A DNA stretch of 53,853 nt from positions 1-53,853 of the forward strand of contig JAGWXF010000023.1 of assembly GCA_018970025.1 (NCBI GenBank). Direction: 5' to 3'. Both the position numbers and the translations under genes were made by a program. The notes below the pieces were generated by a model that had not been told where the DNA came from, ran no database searches, and worked only from the letters and a program-made list of their open reading frames with translations. The first letter of the stretch is position 1. The number at the start of each line of letters is the position of its first letter. This stretch comes from Actinomycetales bacterium. GTDB lineage: Bacteria; Actinomycetota; Actinomycetes; S36-B12. Positions 33,089 to 42,768 of this stretch are shown here, piece by piece.

Positions 33089-33805
33089 GTGACCGACCCC
33101 GCGCAGGACCAGCCCGTCGAGGGAGCACTCAGCCCATCGCGTGTCCGCGCGATCCGGGCGAATGCCCTTGGCATCGGCCTGGCGACCGGGGCCTACGGCA
33201 TATCGTTCGGGGCGATCGCGGTCGCCAGTGGCATGACGGCATGGCAGGCGCAGGCCCTGTCACTTGGCATGTTCACCGGGGCTTCGCAGTTCGCGCTCGT
33301 GGGCGTGCTCGGAGCCGGCGGCGGCGCGGTGGCCGCGGTGATCACCGCCTGGCTGCTCGGCGCCCGCAATGGGCTGTACGGACTCCATATGGCGCCGCTC
33401 CTGCGCCCACGTTCGTGGCGAAGGGTCCTGGCCGCTCAATGGACGATCGACGAGTCGACCGGGATGGGCATGGCCCATCAGGACACGCCGGCAGGCGGCC
33501 GGCTCGCCTTCTGGGCTACCGGAGCCGCCGTCTACGTCCTGTGGAACCTCGGCACCCTGCTCGGTGCGGTCGGCGCCTCAGCACTGGATGACCCGGCCCG
33601 CTTCGGCCTCGATGCCGCCATCCCGGCCGGCTTCCTGGCACTGCTCTGGCCGCGGCTGAAGGACCGTACCGCATGGCTCGTCGCCGCAGGCGCTGCCGTC
33701 GTCGCGCTTGCCCTCACTCCCCTGACCAGGCCAGGCATACCGGTCCTCGCCTCGGCAGTCGTGGCAGTGGCCGCCGGCATGCTCATGACCCGGCGGCATC
33801 GGTGA
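33089..33805 (+). CDS. azlC: AzlC-family branched-chain amino acid exporter, large subunit
   Basis: A 238-aa membrane protein of the AzlC/BrnF family, which with AzlD exports branched-chain amino acids. It has six to seven hydrophobic helices and the family segments AYGISFGAIAVASGMTAWQA, LGMFTGASQFALVGVL and GARNGLYGLHMAPLL. The GTG at 33089 has GAGG 6 nt upstream. It precedes azlD by 13 nt and is divergent from the histidine kinase across the 34-bp repeat array, so the two-component system may control it. Confidence 0.93.
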   Translation: MTDPAQDQPVEGALSPSRVRAIRANALGIGLATGAYGISFGAIAVASGMTAWQAQALSLGMFTGASQFALVGVLGAGGGAVAAVITAWLLGARNGLYGLHMAPLLRPRSWRRVLAAQWTIDESTGMGMAHQDTPAGGRLAFWATGAAVYVLWNLGTLLGAVGASALDDPARFGLDAAIPAGFLALLWPRLKDRTAWLVAAGAAVVALALTPLTRPGIPVLASAVVAVAAGMLMTRRHR

Positions 33806-33818
33806 CCGGCGGTGGCCC

Positions 33819-34130
33819 ATGATCTGGGCAGCGATCCTCCTGGGCTCGCTCGGCTGCTACGCGCTGAAGCTCTCCGGCTACCTCGTCCCCACCGGCCTGC
33901 TGGAGCGCCCGCTGGTACGGGCCATCGCCGGGCTGCTGCCCATCGCCCTGCTCTCCAGCCTGGTCGTCGTCCAGACGGCCGCCGCCAGCACCGCGCTGGT
34001 CGTCGATGCCAGGCTCGCCGGCCTGGGCGCGGCCATCGTGGCCCTGCTGCTCCGTGCGCCGTTCCTGCTCGTGGTGGTCGTCGCAGCCGTCGCGGCCGCT
34101 GCGGTCCGAGCACTGGGGTGGTCGCCGTGA
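33819..34130 (+). CDS. azlD: AzlD-family small subunit
   Basis: A 103-aa protein with three to four hydrophobic helices, starting MIWAAILLGSLGCYALKLSG and containing LLPIALLSSLVVVQT. It is the usual small partner of AzlC for export of branched-chain amino acids. The ATG lies 13 nt after the azlC stop, which supports co-expression. Confidence 0.92.
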   Translation: MIWAAILLGSLGCYALKLSGYLVPTGLLERPLVRAIAGLLPIALLSSLVVVQTAAASTALVVDARLAGLGAAIVALLLRAPFLLVVVVAAVAAAAVRALGWSP

Positions 34131-34176
34131 CGACCCACCGACCCACGCATGAGCGCCGGTGGGAGGGCGCACGCTG

Positions 34177-34680
34177 ATGGACGGGCGCACCGAGGCGGAG
34201 CGCCGGCCGCTCGTCCCGTGGTGGCCCGCGCGCCATTCCGCGGACCAGTCCCTGACCCGAATCCCACCTCGCGGGCCGGCTCGCCTGGCCCTCCTCCTCC
34301 TGGGCACCCTGGGCTGGGTATCCCTGGCCGGTTCGATGATGCTCGCCGGGATCGGCCAGCCACCGGCCCTGCTGGCCCTGATCGGCGCCGTGCTGGCAAC
34401 TACGCTGATGGGGGTCATGCGCGCCTGGACCCTGGGCACCTACGTGGACGACGAGGGATTCGTGATCCGCCGATTCATGACGACCAGGCGCGGCCGATGG
34501 TCCGCGGTGGAAGCCGTCGACGTCGGCCGTGCCCGAGTCGTCCTGCAGTCTCAGGACGCGGCTGGCGGCGTCACCAGCATCAGGACGCATGTCTGCCGTT
34601 GGTCGATCGACCTGGTCGGCAGCCGCGACGGCTACCAGACGGCTGCCGATCAGCTCTGCCGCTGGCAGGCCCGGCAGTAG
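34177..34680 (+). CDS. Membrane protein with bacterial PH-like domain
   Basis: A 167-aa protein with two hydrophobic helices (about residues 35-55 and 58-78) followed by a PH-like beta domain: TYVDDEGFVIRRFMTTRRGR, then WSAVEAVDV. Such proteins are common in actinobacteria and have no assigned function. GGGAGG lies 10 nt before the ATG at 34177; a GTG at 34159 is an alternative. It follows azlD by 46 nt and may be in its transcript. It is convergent with the TPR-like gene. Confidence 0.75.
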   Translation: MDGRTEAERRPLVPWWPARHSADQSLTRIPPRGPARLALLLLGTLGWVSLAGSMMLAGIGQPPALLALIGAVLATTLMGVMRAWTLGTYVDDEGFVIRRFMTTRRGRWSAVEAVDVGRARVVLQSQDAAGGVTSIRTHVCRWSIDLVGSRDGYQTAADQLCRWQARQ

Positions 34681-34708
34681 GCAGGGGCCCGGGACTCCAT
34701 GGATGGGC

Positions 34709-35167
34709 TCAGTCCCGGTGCCGCTCGGCGTCATGGGACTGCTCGAAGAGCGCGGCCGCCTGGCGCATGGCACGCCGCGACCGCTTGCCGTCCCTGGAGT
34801 CGCGCAGGGCAAGGCCAAGCCGGAACCAGGTGCGCCAGTCTCCCGGGTAGCGCTCGACATCCCGCATGACGAACGTGAAGCGCACATCGGCGCCATCCCG
34901 GATCGGCCGACCGGTCGGCTGGCGGGGCCGCTCGGGCATGGTGGACCCGCCCTCTGCCCTGAGGATCTCCGTCATTCGCGAGATCAGCACCACCATCCGC
35001 ACCCTGCGCCAGGCCCACCAGCCGAGCAGGGCTGGCAGCGCGACGATGGCGATCCCGGTGAGCATCCGCACCGGATCCAATGAGGCGAGCAGGCCCCAGG
35101 TGACCAGGAGGGCGGCCACGACATACGCCCCCAGGACGCCCAGCACGGCGTTGCGTGCACCCCTCAT
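34709..35167 (-). CDS. Membrane protein with TPR-like C-terminus
   Basis: A 152-aa protein with two N-terminal helices (about 8-30 and 36-53), a basic loop, and a C-terminal segment YPGDWRTWFRLGLALRDSRD followed by RRAMRQAAALFEQS. This resembles a tetratricopeptide helix pair. A protein of this kind often lies near dapB/thyX in actinobacteria. Function unknown; it may scaffold envelope proteins. Its ATG overlaps the stop of a 16-codon mini-ORF (ATGA) that fills the gap after dapB. Confidence 0.75.
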   Translation of the reverse strand: MRGARNAVLGVLGAYVVAALLVTWGLLASLDPVRMLTGIAIVALPALLGWWAWRRVRMVVLISRMTEILRAEGGSTMPERPRQPTGRPIRDGADVRFTFVMRDVERYPGDWRTWFRLGLALRDSRDGKRSRRAMRQAAALFEQSHDAERHRD

Positions 35168-35174
35168 GCGCGCT

Positions 35175-36057
<883 letters not shown>

Positions 36058-37383
36058 TCAGCCAGCCACCGGGTGGATGGCACCCGCGAAGGCCTGATGA
36101 TCGTCGAAGGGCCCGATGACCGCCAGGGACGGCGCCTCGGCCAGCAGATCGGCGGCGACCTCCTGCACGTCCGCAGCCGTGACGCCATCGACCCGTGCCA
36201 GCAGCTGGTCGATGCTCAGCAGCGGCTCGTCGTGCAGCTGGGATCGGGCGATCCTGGTCATCCGAGCACCGGTGTCCTCCTGGCCCAGGACCGTCGCCCC
36301 GCGAACCTGGCCCTTGCCGCGCTCGAGCTCCTCTGGGGTCAGGCCGGCCGAGACCAGCTCGCCAACCTGCTCGCGGCATACCTCGATGACCGTGTGCACC
36401 TTGCTCGGCGTGCACCCGACGTAGACACCGATCAGGCCGTCGTCGGCGAATCCCTGCGAGTACGCATAGACCGAATAGGCCAGGCCGCGCTTCTCGCGGA
36501 CCTCCTGGAACAGGCGGCTGCTCATGCCGCCCCCGAATGCGGTCGTGAGCACCGCAAGCGCGTAGCGGCGCTCATCGCTGCGGGCAATCCCAGGAACCCC
36601 GAGCACGAGATTGGCCTGCTCGGTCTGCCGTGGCGTGACCCGGAGCCCGTTCATGCGCCGCTGCGAGCGGCCGCGCCGTCGCGCCGGGGCGACGTCGACG
36701 CCATGATCGAGGTAGGGATCGAAGGCCCGGCGGACCTGCGCCACCACGCGAGCATGGTCGAGGTTGCCGGCGGCAGCAACGACCATCCGCTCGGGCCGGT
36801 AGCGACCGCGGTAGAAGCGGTTGATCGCCCCGCGGGAGATCGACTCGATTGTCTCGCGGGTGCCCAGGACCGGCCGGCCCAGCGGAGAGTCGCCGAACAG
36901 GACGGCAGCGAACTCATCATGGACGCTGTCCCCAGGGTCGTCGTCGGTCATGGCGATCTCCTCCAGGATCACGCCTCGCTCGGCATCGACATCGGGCGTC
37001 CTGATCAGTGCGTCGTTCACGACATCGCACACCACCTCGATCGCCAGGTCAGCATCCGTGTCGAGGACCCGTGCGTGGTAGCAGGTGTACTCCTTGGTCG
37101 TGAAGGCGTTCAGGTCGCCGCCGACCGCCTCGATGGACGCGGAGATCTCCAGCGCACTGCGCTTGCTCGTGCCCTTGAACAGCAGGTGCTCGAGATAGTG
37201 AGCCGAGCCCATCTGGGCCGGTGTCTCGTCCCTCGAGCCGACCCCTACCCACACCCCGAAGGCGAAGGAGCGGACGCCTGGCACGTGCTCGGTGATGACC
37301 CGCAGGCCGCCCGGCAGCGTGGTGCACCGCACCAGGCTGCCGTCCGGCTCACGCAGCAGCGTGCTCGTCGCCGCCCTAGGCAT
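36058..37383 (-). CDS. M16-family zinc metallopeptidase
   Basis: A 441-aa insulinase/pitrilysin-like peptidase of the type encoded after pnp in many bacteria. The inverted zinc motif HYLEH is at residues 62-66, with the distal Glu in VILEEI (about 141-142). The C-terminal half has the usual inactive M16_C domain with [18 protein letters not shown]. The native substrate is unknown; relatives process small peptides. Start: the ATG at 37383 overlaps the pnp end by 8 nt (ATGCCTAG), so it is coupled to pnp. Upstream in-frame codons belong to pnp. Confidence 0.93.
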   Translation of the reverse strand: MPRAATSTLLREPDGSLVRCTTLPGGLRVITEHVPGVRSFAFGVWVGVGSRDETPAQMGSAHYLEHLLFKGTSKRSALEISASIEAVGGDLNAFTTKEYTCYHARVLDTDADLAIEVVCDVVNDALIRTPDVDAERGVILEEIAMTDDDPGDSVHDEFAAVLFGDSPLGRPVLGTRETIESISRGAINRFYRGRYRPERMVVAAAGNLDHARVVAQVRRAFDPYLDHGVDVAPARRRGRSQRRMNGLRVTPRQTEQANLVLGVPGIARSDERRYALAVLTTAFGGGMSSRLFQEVREKRGLAYSVYAYSQGFADDGLIGVYVGCTPSKVHTVIEVCREQVGELVSAGLTPEELERGKGQVRGATVLGQEDTGARMTRIARSQLHDEPLLSIDQLLARVDGVTAADVQEVAADLLAEAPSLAVIGPFDDHQAFAGAIHPVAG

Positions 37384-39586
37384 CTGCAGGCGCAGCCTGC
37401 TCGCTCGAGTCGACCACCGGGATGAGCGAGAGCTTGCCGCGAGGATCGATCTCCTTGATCTCGACCTGCAGCTTGTCCCCAACCTTCAGCACGTCCTCGA
37501 CGTTCTCGATGCGCTTCTTGCCCGGGGCCAGCTTCTTGACCTCGGAGATGTGCAGCAGGCCGTCCTTGCCCGGCATGAGCGACACGAACGCGCCGAAGGT
37601 CGTCGTCTTGACCACGGTGCCGAGATATCGCTCACCAACCTCGGGCATGGTGGGATTGGCGATCTGGTTGATGGCCGCGCGCGCCGCCTCGGCAGCAGGG
37701 CCTGACGTGGCGCCGATGTAGATCGTCCCGTCGTCCTCGATCGTGATGTCGGCGCCGGTGTCCTCCTGGATCTGGTTGATGATCTTGCCCTTGGGCCCGA
37801 TCACCTCGCCGATCTTGTCGACCGGGATCTTCACGCTGATGACCCGCGGTGCCGTCGCCGACATCTCATCGGGTCCGGAGATCGCCTCGCTCATCACGTC
37901 GAGGATCGTCAGGCGCGCGTCACGGGCCTGCTTGAGCGCGCCGGCGAGCACCGAGGCCGGGATGCCGTCGAGCTTGGTGTCCAGCTGCAGGGCCGTGACG
38001 AAGTCACGGGTGCCCGCCACCTTGAAGTCCATGTCTCCGAATGCATCCTCGGCCCCGAGGATGTCGGTCAGCGCGACGTACTCGGTGGCGCCGTCGACCT
38101 CGCCCGAGATGAGCCCCATCGCGATGCCAGCCACCGGTGCCCGCAGCGGCACCCCGGCATTGAGCAGCGACATCGTGGACGCGCACACCGAGCCCATCGA
38201 GGTCGAGCCGTTCGACCCGAGGGCCTCGGATACCTGCCGGATGGCATAGGGGAACTCCTCGCGCGAGGGGAGCACCGGGATCAGCGCCCGCTCGGCAAGG
38301 GCCCCGTGACCGATCTCCCGCCGCTTGGGCGACCCGACCCGGCCGGTCTCGCCGGTGGAGTACGGCGGGAAGTTGTAGTTGTGCATGTAGCGCTTGCGGG
38401 TCTCCGGGTTGAGGGTGTCCAGCTGCTGCTCCATGCGCAGCATGTTCAGCGTGGTCACCCCGAGGATCTGCGTCTCGCCTCGCTCGAAGAGGGCCGATCC
38501 ATGGACCCGCGGCAGGACCTGCACGTCAGCGGACAGCGTGCGGATGTCGGCCAGGCCACGGCCGTCGATGCGCACCTTGTCGCGAAGGACGCGATCGCGG
38601 ACGCACGTCTTGGTCACGGATCGAAGCGCTGCGGAGAGCTCCTTCTCGCGGCCGGCGAACTGCTCGCCGAGACGGGCGATGACATCCGCCTTGATCTCGT
38701 CCAGGCGAGTCTCTCGCTCCGCCTTGCTGACGATCGCCAGGGCCGAGCGCACGGCATCGGCGGCAGCAGCCTCGACCGCTGCGTACGCGTCATCCTGGTA
38801 GTCGAGGAAGACCGGGAAGTCGGCAACCGGCTTGGCTGCCTGCTCGGCGAGCTCGAGCTGGGCCGCGCACAGCGCCCGGATGAACGGCTTGGCTGCCTCA
38901 AGGCCCTCGGCCACGACCTCCTCGGTCGGCGCGGTCGCCCCCGTCGCGATCAGCTCGATGGTGCGGTCCGTTGCCTCGGCCTCGACCATCATGATCGCGA
39001 CGTCATCGCCCGCGATCCGCCCCGCCACCACCATGTCGAAGACGGCCGCCTGCAACTGCTCGTGGGTCGGGAAGCCCACCCACTGACCGTCGATGAGGGC
39101 CACTCGCACGCCGCCGATAGGCCCGCTGAACGGGAGCCCGGCCAGCTGGGTGGATGCCGACGCCGCATTGATCGCAAGCACGTCGTACAGCTCATTGGGG
39201 TGCAGTGCCATGACGGTCACCACGACCTGCACCTCATTGCGCAGGCCCTTGGTGAAGGTCGGGCGCAGCGGCCGGTCGATCAGCCGGCAGGTGAGGATCG
39301 CATCCTCGCTGGGACGCCCCTCACGCCGGAAGAAAGAGCCCGGGATGCGGCCCAGGGAGTACATCCGCTCCTCGACGTCAACGGTCAGCGGGAAGAAGTC
39401 GAACTGGTCCTTCGGGGACTTCGATGCGGTCGTCGCCGACAGCAGCATCGTCTCGTCGTCGAGGTAGGCGGCGACCGATCCGGCTGCCTGCCGCGCGAGG
39501 CGGCCCGTCTCGAAGGTAATGGTCCGCGTGCCGAACGACCCGTTGTCGATGGTGGCCTTCGCGGTCGTGATCATGGATCCATCCAT
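37376..39586 (-). CDS. pnp: Polyribonucleotide nucleotidyltransferase
   Basis: Phosphorolytic 3'-5' exoribonuclease of 736 aa. Two RNase PH-like cores flank a helical domain; [20 protein letters not shown] in the first and [14 protein letters not shown] and [12 protein letters not shown] in the second are canonical. A KH domain ([18 protein letters not shown]) and an S1 domain ([20 protein letters not shown]) follow. AGGAGG lies 4 nt before the ATG. A hairpin stands between rpsO and pnp, and the M16 gene overlaps its end. Confidence 0.98.
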   Translation of the reverse strand: MDGSMITTAKATIDNGSFGTRTITFETGRLARQAAGSVAAYLDDETMLLSATTASKSPKDQFDFFPLTVDVEERMYSLGRIPGSFFRREGRPSEDAILTCRLIDRPLRPTFTKGLRNEVQVVVTVMALHPNELYDVLAINAASASTQLAGLPFSGPIGGVRVALIDGQWVGFPTHEQLQAAVFDMVVAGRIAGDDVAIMMVEAEATDRTIELIATGATAPTEEVVAEGLEAAKPFIRALCAAQLELAEQAAKPVADFPVFLDYQDDAYAAVEAAAADAVRSALAIVSKAERETRLDEIKADVIARLGEQFAGREKELSAALRSVTKTCVRDRVLRDKVRIDGRGLADIRTLSADVQVLPRVHGSALFERGETQILGVTTLNMLRMEQQLDTLNPETRKRYMHNYNFPPYSTGETGRVGSPKRREIGHGALAERALIPVLPSREEFPYAIRQVSEALGSNGSTSMGSVCASTMSLLNAGVPLRAPVAGIAMGLISGEVDGATEYVALTDILGAEDAFGDMDFKVAGTRDFVTALQLDTKLDGIPASVLAGALKQARDARLTILDVMSEAISGPDEMSATAPRVISVKIPVDKIGEVIGPKGKIINQIQEDTGADITIEDDGTIYIGATSGPAAEAARAAINQIANPTMPEVGERYLGTVVKTTTFGAFVSLMPGKDGLLHISEVKKLAPGKKRIENVEDVLKVGDKLQVEIKEIDPRGKLSLIPVVDSSEQAAPADA

Positions 39587-39681
39587 GATGCCTCCTGTTC
39601 ATCCGTAGGCGCCGACGTCAGTCGTCAGCGGTGGTGACCCAGGGACGCATTCGCGCGGGCTGCGGCGGTCTTCGATTGAGG

Positions 39682-39705
39682 CCTCCGGGACTTGACTCCC
39701 GGAGG
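39682..39705 (-). terminator. Hairpin between rpsO and pnp
   Basis: A perfect 9-bp stem, CCTCCGGGA / TCCCGGAGG, with a 6-nt loop, lies about 140 nt after the rpsO stop and about 95 nt before pnp, in a 258-nt gap. It may be a partial terminator or an RNase processing site, as is known for rpsO-pnp leaders in other bacteria. The rest of the gap shows nothing recognisable. Confidence 0.5.
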
Positions 39706-39844
39706 TCACGACCGAGGACCGACAGGCAAGATGCCGATGTACGGCCCTGGCTCGGGCGCATGCCAGCGCCCGGTGGAGCTCCCATTGCACTCCGATGCGG
39801 ACGCAATCGGAGGCGCTGGGCGCTGGTATGCAGTTGTGGAGTGC

Positions 39845-40114
39845 CTAGCGGCGGATGCCGAGGCGCTCGATGATCGCGCGGTACCGGTTGATATCCGTGC
39901 GGATGAGGTACTGCAGCAGGCGTCGGCGCTGCCCGACCAGGATCAGCAGGCCCCGCCGGCTGTGGTGATCGTGCTTGTGGGCCTTCAGGTGCTCGGTCAG
40001 GTCGCTGATGCGCCTGGTGAGCAGGGCGATCTGGACTTCCGGCGAGCCGGTGTCCCCAGGGCCGCTGCCGTACTCGGCGATGATGGCAGCCTTGGTGGCA
40101 GTGTCGAGTGACAT
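39845..40114 (-). CDS. rpsO: 30S ribosomal protein S15
   Basis: An 89-aa primary 16S rRNA-binding protein of the small-subunit platform. The full family signature is present: [39 protein letters not shown] and RRLLQYL. GAGAGGAAT precedes the ATG with good spacing. It is separated from ribF by 165 nt, in which a promoter is likely but not clearly recognisable. Confidence 0.98.
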   Translation of the reverse strand: MSLDTATKAAIIAEYGSGPGDTGSPEVQIALLTRRISDLTEHLKAHKHDHHSRRGLLILVGQRRRLLQYLIRTDINRYRAIIERLGIRR

Positions 40115-40279
40115 GCATTCCTCTCGGGCGCGTCGGCGGCTCCGAGGGGCCGCAGAGTGATGAATCTGGACACGTGCCGCAGGGCGCCCGCCCTATGGCC
40201 GTCGAGTCACCGGATGGCGACGAGGGGCAGGCTACCAGCACCTGCGCGCCCTGCGGTAATCGCCGGCGCCGGCGCCCGC

Positions 40280-41230
40280 TCAGCCCAGCAGCAGCGAGCG
40301 GGCCGCGGCGACGTCAGCCGCCATCTGCTCGACCAGTCCGGCAACGGTCCCGAAGGCCTGCTGCCCCCGCAGGCGCGCCTGGAAGTCCAGCCCCACCCGA
40401 CACCCGTACAGGTCCAGCGAGCCCGGGTCGATCCCCGGCTCGGGCAGGACGTACGCCTCCACTCGCTGCTCGCGGCCGTCGAACTGCGGGTTGGTGCCGA
40501 CGGAGATCGCTGCGGCCATCGGCGCCCGGGCTGGCTCGTCCAGCAGGACCAGCCACCCGGCGTAGACACCATCCGCCGGCATGGCAGCGTTCCCGGACCA
40601 GGACAGGTTGGCAGTCGGGTAGCCGAGCTCGCGCCCGCGGTGGTCACCGTGCACGACGACGCCGCTCAGCCGGTACCAGCGGCCGAGAATCCGTCCGGCC
40701 GTGGCGACGTCACCATCCGCGAGGGCCTGCCTGGCTGCGGTCGAGGACCACGGCGCATCCGCGGGAAACAGGCCGACCGCCTCGACGGCGAACCCGGCAG
40801 GCGCCCCCAGCTCGCGGAGCAGGTCGACGTCGCCTGACGCGCGATGCCCGAAGCGGAAGTTCTCCCCCACGACGATGGCCCGGGCACGCAGGCGCCCGAC
40901 GAGGATCTGGGCCACGAAATCCTGCGGACGCATGGCCGCCATCGCCGCGTCGAAGTCGAGCACGACCACGTCGTCGGCGCCCGCCTGCTCCAGCATGGCG
41001 ATCCGCTCCGGCAGGGCGCACAGGCCCGCCGGGACGTCCCGGCCCGGCACGATGGACGCCGGGTGAGGATCGAAGGTCACCGCGATGAGGGGGAGCCCGG
41101 ACTGGTCGGCGATCGCCCGGGCACGGGCCAGGAGCGATCGATGACCGCGATGCACGCCGTCGAAGACCCCGATCGCGAGGACGGAGCCGGGCGGCGGGAC
41201 CTGCATGGCGGCAGCCGGCGGTGCAGACAT
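40280..41230 (-). CDS. ribF: Bifunctional riboflavin kinase/FAD synthetase
   Basis: Makes FMN and FAD from riboflavin. The N-terminal FAD-synthetase domain has AIGVFDGVHRGH, VTFDPHP and FRFGHRASGD; the C-terminal kinase domain has HGDHRGRELGYPTANL, DGVYAGW and VEAYVL. Length is 316 aa from the ATG at 41230, preceded by AGGG. A GTG at 41239 adds three residues. The N-terminus is shorter than usual, lacking the typical W-R-G lead-in. It follows truB after about 12 nt. Confidence 0.95.
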   Translation of the reverse strand: MSAPPAAAMQVPPPGSVLAIGVFDGVHRGHRSLLARARAIADQSGLPLIAVTFDPHPASIVPGRDVPAGLCALPERIAMLEQAGADDVVVLDFDAAMAAMRPQDFVAQILVGRLRARAIVVGENFRFGHRASGDVDLLRELGAPAGFAVEAVGLFPADAPWSSTAARQALADGDVATAGRILGRWYRLSGVVVHGDHRGRELGYPTANLSWSGNAAMPADGVYAGWLVLLDEPARAPMAAAISVGTNPQFDGREQRVEAYVLPEPGIDPGSLDLYGCRVGLDFQARLRGQQAFGTVAGLVEQMAADVAAARSLLLG

Positions 41231-41242
41231 ATCGATCACACC

Positions 41243-42175
41243 CTAGGGCGTGCCGGCCGCCTGGGCCGCGGCGAGCACCGCGAGGTAGCGCACCCGATGA
41301 CCGGCGCGCTCGCCGAGGGCGATCAGCTCCCCGCTGACGTCCACGAGCGCGACGACCGCCTCATCGCGATCAGGCGGCCAGTCGATCGGACGGCCATGGC
41401 GGGCATGGCCCGCATCCGACTCATCCAGCACCACGACCGGGAACGATCGCCGGGCTGCCTGGCCCATCGGCAGGATCGGGGCGGCAGGGTCGCTCGACTG
41501 CTCCCAAGCCGCCAGCTCCACCGCATCCGGTCGGCACCACGGCCCGACTCGCGTTCGCCGCAGGGCGGTCAGGTGGCCGCCGACGCCCAGCAGGCTGCCG
41601 AGGTCTCGGGCCAGCGCGCGCACATAGGTGCCCGTGGAGCAGGCCACGCGGACGTCGAGGTCCACGAAGCCCGGCATGCGGCGCTCGGCCAGCAGTTCCA
41701 GCGCATGAACGGTGACGGGCCGGGGTGCGAGCTGGACCTTCTCGCCCTCGCGCACGCGTGCATGCGACCGCCTGCCGTCCACCTTGATCGCGCTCACCGC
41801 GCTGGGAACCTGCATGACCCGGCCGGTGAGCTCGGCCATCCCCTGCCTGATCTGCCCGGGCAGGATCGCCTCGACCTGCCCGGGCTCGGCACGCGTCAGG
41901 ATCTCGCCCTCGCAGTCGTCGGTGACGGTGGCGGACCCCAGCCGGATCGTCGCGAGGTACTCCTTGTCCTGCAGGGCGAGGTGGCCCAGCAGCCGGGTCG
42001 CCCGGCCGATCCCCAGCAGCAGCACCCCGGTCGCCATTGGGTCCAGGGTGCCGGCATGGCCGACCCGCCTGGTGCCCAGCACTCGGCGGACACGGGCGAC
42101 GACGTCATGCGAGGTCAGACCGGCCGGCTTGTCGATGACCAGCAGCCCATCCGGCGGCTGGGGTCGCAGGCTCAA
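41243..42175 (-). CDS. truB: tRNA pseudouridine(55) synthase
   Basis: Forms pseudouridine 55 in the T-loop of tRNAs. The catalytic motif GHAGTLDP with Asp45 is present. So are LLVIDKPAGLTSHDVV, the QVPSAVSAIKVDGRRSHARV segment (read as QVPSAVSAIKVDG then RRSHARV) and CSTGTYVRALARDLG. The C-terminus has an actinobacterial-type domain. Length 310 aa. A TTG start overlaps the rbfA stop (TTGA), implying coupling. Confidence 0.96.
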   Translation of the reverse strand: MSLRPQPPDGLLVIDKPAGLTSHDVVARVRRVLGTRRVGHAGTLDPMATGVLLLGIGRATRLLGHLALQDKEYLATIRLGSATVTDDCEGEILTRAEPGQVEAILPGQIRQGMAELTGRVMQVPSAVSAIKVDGRRSHARVREGEKVQLAPRPVTVHALELLAERRMPGFVDLDVRVACSTGTYVRALARDLGSLLGVGGHLTALRRTRVGPWCRPDAVELAAWEQSSDPAAPILPMGQAARRSFPVVVLDESDAGHARHGRPIDWPPDRDEAVVALVDVSGELIALGERAGHRVRYLAVLAAAQAAGTP

Positions 42176-42687
42176 TCGGCCGGGTCAGGCTCGCCGACGG
42201 GAGCCTGCGGGGCCGCGGTCACGTCCTCGATGTCGTCCTGGCCCGCGTCCTGGCTCGCGTCCTGGCTCGGGGCCGGCTTGCGATACGGGTCGGGATCCCC
42301 GGCGAAGCGGGCATTCGCTGCGCGCTCATGCACGATGGCGTCGGCCGCGGCCGCCTGCCGGAGCAGGTCCTCCACATGGGCGGCGTTCTCCGGCACGGCG
42401 TCGGGGATGAACGCCAGGCTGGGCGTGAACTTCACCCCGGTCTGCCGGCCGACCTCGCTGCGCAGCATGCCCGTGGCTGCCTCGAGCGCTGCCGCCGAGC
42501 CGGCGCGGGCAGCGTCATCGCCGTAGACGGTGTAGAAGACGGACGCCTCGCGCAGGTCCGGTGTCACCCGAACATCGGTGATCGTCACGAACCCCAGCCG
42601 CGGGTCCTTGATCCGCAACTCCACCGCGGCAGCAACGATCTCCTTGATCCGCTCGGCCATCTTGCGCTGGCGTGCCTGGCTGCTCAT
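42172..42687 (-). CDS. rbfA: 30S ribosome-binding factor A
   Basis: Assembly factor for late 30S maturation and cold adaptation. The KH-like domain is clear: QRKMAERIKEIVAAAVELRI, DPRLGFVTITDVRVTPDLRE and LRSEVGRQTGVKFTPSLAFI. The C-terminus is a long acidic, low-complexity tail with SQDASQDAGQDD, so the 171-aa protein is longer than the about 120-residue core. A terminator-like hairpin stands between infB and this gene. Confidence 0.96.
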   Translation of the reverse strand: MSSQARQRKMAERIKEIVAAAVELRIKDPRLGFVTITDVRVTPDLREASVFYTVYGDDAARAGSAAALEAATGMLRSEVGRQTGVKFTPSLAFIPDAVPENAAHVEDLLRQAAAADAIVHERAANARFAGDPDPYRKPAPSQDASQDAGQDDIEDVTAAPQAPVGEPDPAD

Positions 42688-42720
42688 GGGCCCTCTCCCT
42701 TCGTGCGTGCACCGATCACA

Positions 42721-42758
42721 TGATCCGGCCGCCCGCGCATGCGCAGGCGGCCGGATCA
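42721..42758 (-). terminator. Strong hairpin between infB and rbfA
   Basis: A perfect 13-bp stem, TGATCCGGCCGCC (42721-42733) with GGCGGCCGGATCA (42746-42758), has an inner self-complementary GCGCATGCGC in the loop. It starts 10 nt after the infB stop. No T-run. It probably terminates or attenuates transcription before rbfA. Confidence 0.7.
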
Positions 42759-42768
42759 GGACTGACTG

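Noticed and set aside
40115..42200. FMN riboswitch for ribF
   Set aside because: ribF lies about 12 nt after truB inside an operon, and no long structured leader with the conserved RFN pattern is present upstream.
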